From Ignavibacteria bacterium (lineage in GTDB: Bacteria > Bacteroidota > Ignavibacteria > Tepidaquicellales > Tepidaquicellaceae): a stretch of DNA of 21,692 nt. Both the position numbers and the translations under genes were made by a program. This document shows positions 17,152 to 21,692 of the stretch, piece by piece. The stretch is from positions 1 through 21,692 of the forward strand of contig JADJAH010000020.1 in assembly GCA_016704345.1 (NCBI GenBank), read 5' to 3'. The notes under the pieces were generated by a model. That model was not told the origin of the DNA. It ran no database searches and saw nothing but the letters and a program-made list of their open reading frames with translations. Position 1 is the stretch's first letter; each line of letters begins with the position of its first letter.

Positions 17152-17863
17152 ATGAACATGCAGCATTACTTAATAATCGGGGCTTCCATCCGCGTATTGG
17201 GAACGAATTGGTAAGCCAACTTGCCGAATCCGGCAAGCAAGGGATAGCAACTTTTAATAAAATCTCACCCAACTGCTGAAACCTCAAAACATAAGTTTTC
17301 ATCAACTGAATGTATTAGAGGATTCCACCTCTAGGATTATTTACCCGATGAACTGGCGGGATTTGCTTATCGCCTGGCCGCATTAACCTCAGACCTTTTG
17401 AAAGAACAAACCCGAGGATTTTGAATCTGACTATAAGCTGCAGGTAAGTGGAGCCATTAAACTTCTACAAATAGTTATACTCCTCGCGATTGAAGAAATC
17501 TGCAAAATGCTTCAATAGTTTTATTTTCACACTTTGCTGTACAAACCGGTTTGCCTTCTACACTCAGGAACAGTTTTCAAAGGCGCAATTGAGGGATCAA
17601 CCAGAGCGTTAGCAGCTGAATATGCGCCTAAAATAAGAGTAAAATTGTATTGCACCATCTTTGACTGATACTCCTTTGGCAGCTTTCTTATTAAATAGCG
17701 AACAAAAGAAAGAGGCCAATGCATTGCGGCATCCGCTTAAAAGGATTGGCACTGCTAAAGACATAGCATGCATGGCAGCATTTTTGCTTTCCGAAAAAGC
17801 AAGTTGGATAACAGGGGCAAATTCTACATGTGGATGGGAGGGATGTCTTCCGTAAAAATTTAA
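17152..17863 (+). CDS. Short-chain dehydrogenase/reductase (frameshifted)
   Basis: NAD(P)-dependent SDR, about 237 residues after joining frames, standard for the classical family. Start MNMQHYLIIGAS continues (one or two indels) as the GASSGIG cofactor motif, then LVSQLAESGKQ. Middle: ISFHQLNVLED, DELAGFAYCPGRINLRPFERTNPEDFESDY, VSGAIKLLQIVI. The active-site region reads SIVLFSTLAVQTGLPF, then SKGAIEGSTRALAAEYAPKIRVNCIAP, keeping Ser and Lys; the usual Tyr position is unclear because of a frameshift near 17560. The C-terminus is GTAKDIACMAAFLLSEKASWITG, then GGMSSVKI-stop. Probably first gene of the flavin/light cluster that follows. Confidence 0.85.
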
Positions 17864-17883
17864 CCGTTAAACTTAATCTTTAA

Positions 17884-18602
17884 AATAAATTAACCGATAC
17901 ATTTTTATCAGCCCGTTAGAAAAATTTGATTATGGCAAATTATGACATGAAAATCTGAGTTATTAAACCCCATTTTACAAACGGGTGTTGAACTGGATTT
18001 TTACGAAAATAAAACTTATGTAAGCCTGGTTGGTTTTATGTTTAAACAAACCGCCTCTTCAATATTCCTATATCCTTTCTTAGGAACATTTGAAGAGATC
18101 AACCTGCGATTTTATGTAAAAGAGTTGAAGGTAAAATAAATAAAAGAGGCGTGGTCTTTATCAACGAAACTGTTCCTTACAAATTAGTAGCATGGCTTGC
18201 AAATAAACTTTACAAAGAACATTACATTGCCATTCCAACAAATGAAATTGAAACAAACAAGACTCTCCAAAAGCATAAAGTATCGTTGGAAAATAAATAG
18301 AGAATGGAACCATATTGCTGTAAATACTCCCAAAGAAAATGAGCAAATGTTACCTGGGAGCATCGAAGAATTCATCTTCGAACACTACTACGGATACACA
18401 AAATAAATAATCAGCTTTCACAAGAATACAAAGTGGATCATCCAAGGTGGCTGGTGAATATGTAATAGATTATTCGATTGATTGCGATTTTACCTCAATG
18501 TATGGAAGCGATTTTTCCCTTCCTAAGGCGACGACACCCGATTCGGTTACTGTGGCCGAAGGCCCACCGGTTACTGTGAATTGGAAACGAATTTCATTCT
18601 AA
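17884..18602 (+). CDS. DUF2071 (YqjF-like) protein (frameshifted)
   Basis: About 238 residues when joined. Pieces that identify the family: TDTFLSAR then KNLIMANYDM (with an in-frame TAG where Trp is expected), GVELDFYENKTYVSLVGFMF, FLGTFEEINLRFYVK, KRGVVFINETVPYKLVAWLANKLY, REWNHIAVNT, LPGSIEEFIFEHYYGYTK, then EYKVDHPRWLV, DYSIDCDFTSMYGSDFSF, and PDSVTVAEGPPVTVNW near the end (TAA 18600-18602). The start is uncertain because no ATG precedes TDTFLS in frame. The domain has an acetoacetate-decarboxylase-like fold. Its role is unknown. It lies 20 bases after the SDR and 10 before the next gene, so an operon is likely. Confidence 0.82.
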
Positions 18603-18612
18603 TAATATATTG

Positions 18613-18875
18613 ATGAACAAAAAGATATTGATAGGATTATTGAAATGGCATGGGAAGACCAATACCCCTTTGAAGCCATAAAAATACAATTTAGTTTTCT
18701 GAGGGCGATGTAATTACGCACTGATGCGAAGAGAGTTAAAACGAAGCAGTTTTAAATTGTGGAGAAAGAGGGTAAGCAGTGTCAGTCAAAAACATGCAAA
18801 GAAAAATGCTGATATATCGAAATTTCAAATGCAGCCGAGAAACCATTATCGATGAATAAAATAAGCAAGCGATAA
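18613..18875 (+). CDS. TIGR03643-family small protein (frameshifted)
   Basis: About 87 residues. Core text KDIDRIIEMAWEDQYPFEAIKIQF, then SEGDVIT, LMRRELKRSSFKLWRKRVSSV and QKHAKK match the TIGR03643 pattern (xIDRIIEMAWEDRTPFEAI, SSFKLWRKRV). The C-terminus reads MNKISKR-stop in the third frame. Frameshifts lie near 18625, 18694, 18722, 18810 and 18845. The stop at 18875 lies one base before the photolyase-like ATG, so they are tightly linked. Genes of this family are commonly beside photolyase/cryptochrome genes. The biochemical role is unknown. Confidence 0.78.
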
Positions 18876-18876
18876 A

Positions 18877-19978
18877 ATGAATTTGATCTTTTGAAGGATT
18901 ATCAAACAATACTTGAAAAAGATAGATCGGTAGATCCAGTCAAATATGGTAAAACCAGAAATTATGTAAATGGTGCAGTCACTTATTTATCACCTATATA
19001 TTTCTAGAGGTGGCATCAGCACCAAACAAGTACTTAACATGTTTTAGGAAAAAGGGATATAAAATTCAGCAGATAGAATCGTTTGTCAAAGAATTGTGCT
19101 GGGCGTGATTATTTTCAAAGAGTTGGTCAGCTAAAGATCTCAATCAGGATATCAATCAGGCACAAGACTTAATAATGCATAATGAAATTCCTGTTCAAAT
19201 GTTAAATGAATACAGGAATTAGGGAATTGATAATGCCATTCAGCAATTATACCAAACTGGTTATGCACAATCATTGCAGAATGTATACCGCTCTTAGTTG
19301 CAATATTGCCAAATCACATTGGCTGCATCCTGCACAGTGGATGTATTATCATTTACTTTGGATGGAGATTGGGCCAGCAATATGCAGCTGGCAATGGGTA
19401 GCCGGTGCAACAGCAGTAAAAAATATTATGCCAATCAAGAAAACATAAATAAGTTCACAAACACCGATCAAACTAATACCTATTTAGATAAACATGAAGC
19501 AATTGAGAATATGGAATTACCGACCATATTAGCCTACCCAAAAGTTAGTGCCTTGGATTATATTTGCCTGCAGCCTAATGAAAGAACTTCAGACTGGATA
19601 ACATTTCCACCTTCTATTCACAATTATTACAACATCGATCCATTGTAGCATGAAGAAGAACCCGGTAACAGAATTTTGTTAATGGAACCACGAATTTTTT
19701 CTGCAGTATCCGGTGAGGAAATGCGTGGGATTTTATGTTGAGAAGCGGGTAATAACATTCCCAAAATGCAGGTCGTTGGATCATTTCAATCCTTTAATCA
19801 ATACTTAAGTTGGAGATCAAGTTTATTACAAAGAACATCCGCTAAACATTGGCTACAAAGGTATCGAAGAACCCAGAGATTGCGATAACAAATAATGTTG
19901 CCGAATACTACTCTTCCTTTTTGTTACTGGAAAAAAGTTGAGAAGCAGTTTATATCTAACTACATAAAAATGATATAA
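18877..19978 (+). CDS. Photolyase/cryptochrome-like FAD-binding protein lacking the N-terminal photolyase domain (frameshifted)
   Basis: Starts MNFDLLKDYQTIL (one base missing), then VDPVKYGKTRNYVNGAVTYLSP, directly at the start of the helical FAD-binding module. The N-terminal antenna/Rossmann part of true photolyases is absent. Photolyase FAD-domain signatures follow: ESFVKELCWRDYFQRVW, MHNHCRMYTA, HWLHPAQWMYYHLL, then DGDWASN and WQWVAGAN, and KYYANQENINK. A C-terminal extension contains EPGNRILLMEP, GNNIPKMQV, VGSFQSFNQYL, KEHP, GYKGIEEPRDW and YWKKVEKQF. It ends at TAA 19976-19978, about 367 residues. It may bind FAD and sense or use blue light, but DNA repair cannot be assumed. Frameshifts about every 60-100 bases. 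Confidence 0.82.
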
Positions 19979-19981
19979 TAA

Positions 19982-20570
19982 AAAGCCGAAATAGAGCAGT
20001 TTGAGCAACATTACAGAAGTGCGTTTGTAAACTCATTAGCTGGTTTCCACAGGGGTATTGGTTGGTACTAAGTCGGCGAATGGCAAAACTAACCTTGCGA
20101 TTTTTAATTCCTGATTCACTTGGGAGATGACCCGGCTTTATTTGGATTGATAAGCAGGCCCGACATTGTGCGGCAGGGACACATTGCATAATATTCTGGA
20201 CACTAAGAATACACTATGAACTATATTCAGAACGCCAATAATAAAAGCACATCAAACCTCGGCCCGGTACGGAAAAGGTATTTCTGAATTTGATCAAAGT
20301 AGGTTATTAAAGGTTGTATCATTCCGGCTGCGAGGCGACATTTGTTGAAGAGGCCGTCGTGTAAAATTGCAATGAGGTTGGAAGATAGCATTTCCACTTT
20401 CAAATGGAACCGTACTTATTATTGGGGTATAATGCAGGTTGATATGGATGTTAAATGGTTGGGGGAGACGGATTTGTAAATTTATCAGAAGCCGAAGTTT
20501 AATCAGTCAGGGATTGGATGTTTACTTTGTTTCCGAAGAAGTAGGTCGTTTGCCTTGTGCTAAACCATAA
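19982..20570 (+). CDS. Flavin reductase family protein (frameshifted)
   Basis: FMN-binding split-barrel flavin reductase. Pieces: IEQFEQHYRSAFVNSLAGF, GTKSANGKTNLAIFN-like, GDDPALFGLISRPDIV, NYIQNANNKSTSNLG-like, ARYGKGISEFDQ, EAPFVEEAVV-like, KIAMRLEDSISIPLSNGTVLIIG-like, DGFVNLSEAE and LDVYFVSEEVGRLPCAKP-stop at 20570. Hyphenated '-like' pieces need one base added or removed. Reconstructed length is about 195 residues. It follows the FAD protein by only a few bases and may supply reduced flavin. The start codon cannot be fixed because the frame is disturbed between 19970 and 19985. Confidence 0.78.
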
Positions 20571-20679
20571 ACAAAGAATGTAAACCCTACATAAAACAAA
20601 TTGAAACCAGATTGTTTCTAAAAAAATTTCTGTGCCTTATCGAAATTAGTCGTTGCCAAAATTTATTGGAAAAAGAAAA

Positions 20680-21692
20680 ATGAAAAGAGGTATAATAGGC
20701 GCAGGATTATCAGGGCTTCACCGGCGGCTTGGCATTTAAAAAAACAGCATTGACGATATTATCATTTTCGAATCTTTTTTGCATGTTATGCGGAAAAAAA
20801 TAAAAACAGACCGTATAGATGGGTTTCAACTGGACAGGGGCTTTCAGGTTTTATTGCTCTCGGCATATCCGAAACGAAAAAGTTCTAGATTATAATATTG
20901 CATTACAACGGTTTCACAAAGGCTCTTTAATTTACAAGAATAATAAAAAAATCCCATTTTATGACCCGGAAATGGATTTAAAGCTTTATTAAAACGGTTG
21001 TGAATGGTCCAAGCTCTTTAATTCGGACGTTAATCTTATTAAAATTGAAATGGACGATAGGCCTGTTAGGTTGTTGAGAAAATATTTAAGAAAAAAACTA
21101 TTACTTTTAGAGGTTACCTAAGAGAATTAGTTCTTTCACAAAGAATATTGTGAAATATTTTCGATTCCTTTTTATCAAGGGCACCCCTTAAAAATACTTT
21201 AGATAGTTGATAGTAGAATGCTGCAGTTTACATTTAAAATGTTTGCAGAGGATGGGGCTGCTGTACCCAAAGAAGTTAAAGAAACGATTGGCCCCAAATT
21301 GGTGTGGATTATATTGGTAGACAAATACGATTCAATACAAAAAGTATTGCACCGCGATAATAACTCCGGTCTTAGCTGCTAGTGACGGAAAACGGAATCA
21401 TTTGACAAAGTGAAGTTTTAGCTTGCAACATCAGCAAAATGGAAATTACCATACCGTAACGAACAACTATTTTGAAACAGAAAACTGCCTATTGACACCA
21501 AACACGTAATACTCAATGCTAAACCGAATCGAGTAATCAAATAATGTGGTAATTGATTAAGAATAAACAGCCAAATACTCTCGGAAATGGAAAACATCTA
21601 ATTTCTGTCTCCGCAAATGGCATTCATTTGAGGTGGATGATTTCCTGACAGATTTGAAATCTATTTTTGGTTTGAAGTAGCTAATTGGAAGC
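20680..21692 (+). CDS. FAD-dependent amine-oxidase-like oxidoreductase (partial, frameshifted)
   Basis: Start MKRGIIGAGLSGL carries the N-terminal dinucleotide-binding motif GAGLSGL. Then DDIIIFES, KIKTDRIDGFQLDRGFQVLLSAYP, a segment typical of protoporphyrinogen-oxidase/phytoene-desaturase-like flavoproteins. Later pieces include SLIYKNNKKIPFYDPEMDLKA, SRMLQFTFKMFAEDGAAVPKE, KVLHRDNNS, and at the edge FEVDDFLTDLKSIFGLEVANW. The gene runs past the right end. Stops and shifts occur about every 80-100 bases, the densest in the window. It starts 109 bases after the flavin reductase; that gap shows nothing I can name. Substrate unknown; a carotenoid, sterol or amine substrate is possible. Confidence 0.8.

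Noticed and set aside
1..21692. Calling most genes pseudogenes
   Set aside because: Breaks are single-base, often in A/T runs, and conserved motifs persist in the shifted frames; only the truncated RAYT at 10845 is called broken.

Overview
The window looks like a chromosomal piece from a bacterium of the Bacteroidota/Chlorobi/Ignavibacteriota group. This rests on gene content (cyclase-STAND-TPR regulators, DUF2071, a TIGR03643-type protein, a cryptochrome-like FAD protein, a flavin reductase) and on abundant palindromic intergenic repeats. I lean to an Ignavibacteria-like lineage, but this is inference. Nearly every gene is split by single-base frameshifts. Many lie in A or T runs and are repaired by comparison with a paralogue or with the family pattern, so the read is probably error-prone (indel-rich long-read type) rather than a graveyard of pseudogenes. 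Frameshifts become denser towards the right end. Gene limits below are reconstructed across frameshifts.

Left third (1-8840, minus strand): three tandem paralogues, called A (runs off the left edge), B and C. Each has a class III cyclase-like domain, a STAND/NB-ARC-type ATPase, a winged-helix region, 40-residue TPR repeats and a short conserved C-terminal tail. C and B overlap by 8 bases and look co-transcribed. A and C each have their own, mutually homologous upstream region. A carries a palindromic repeat in frame inside its coding sequence.

Middle (8841-14200, plus strand): a guanidinium-exporter-like SMR gene (sugE/gdx type), an aldo/keto reductase, a truncated and a nearly complete REP-associated tyrosine transposase (RAYT), a roughly 900-base array of two alternating palindromes, a NAD(P)-binding epimerase-like oxidoreductase whose 3' end runs into repeat sequence, and a DUF6364-PIN toxin-antitoxin pair.

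Right third (14365-21692, plus strand): a luciferase-like (LLM) flavin oxidoreductase, GC-rich nested repeats, a small membrane protein and a DoxX-like protein. After these come SDR, DUF2071, TIGR03643-like, photolyase/cryptochrome-like FAD-binding protein, flavin reductase and an amine-oxidase-like FAD oxidoreductase cut by the right edge. The last six read as a flavin/light-related cluster.

The most unusual signal is the repeat ecology. Several palindrome types share a TCCN/NGGA loop but have different paired arms. GC-rich elements sit repeatedly in the loop between the two arms of such palindromes. Palindromes also enter or modify coding sequences and leaders, and RAYT genes lie beside the array.
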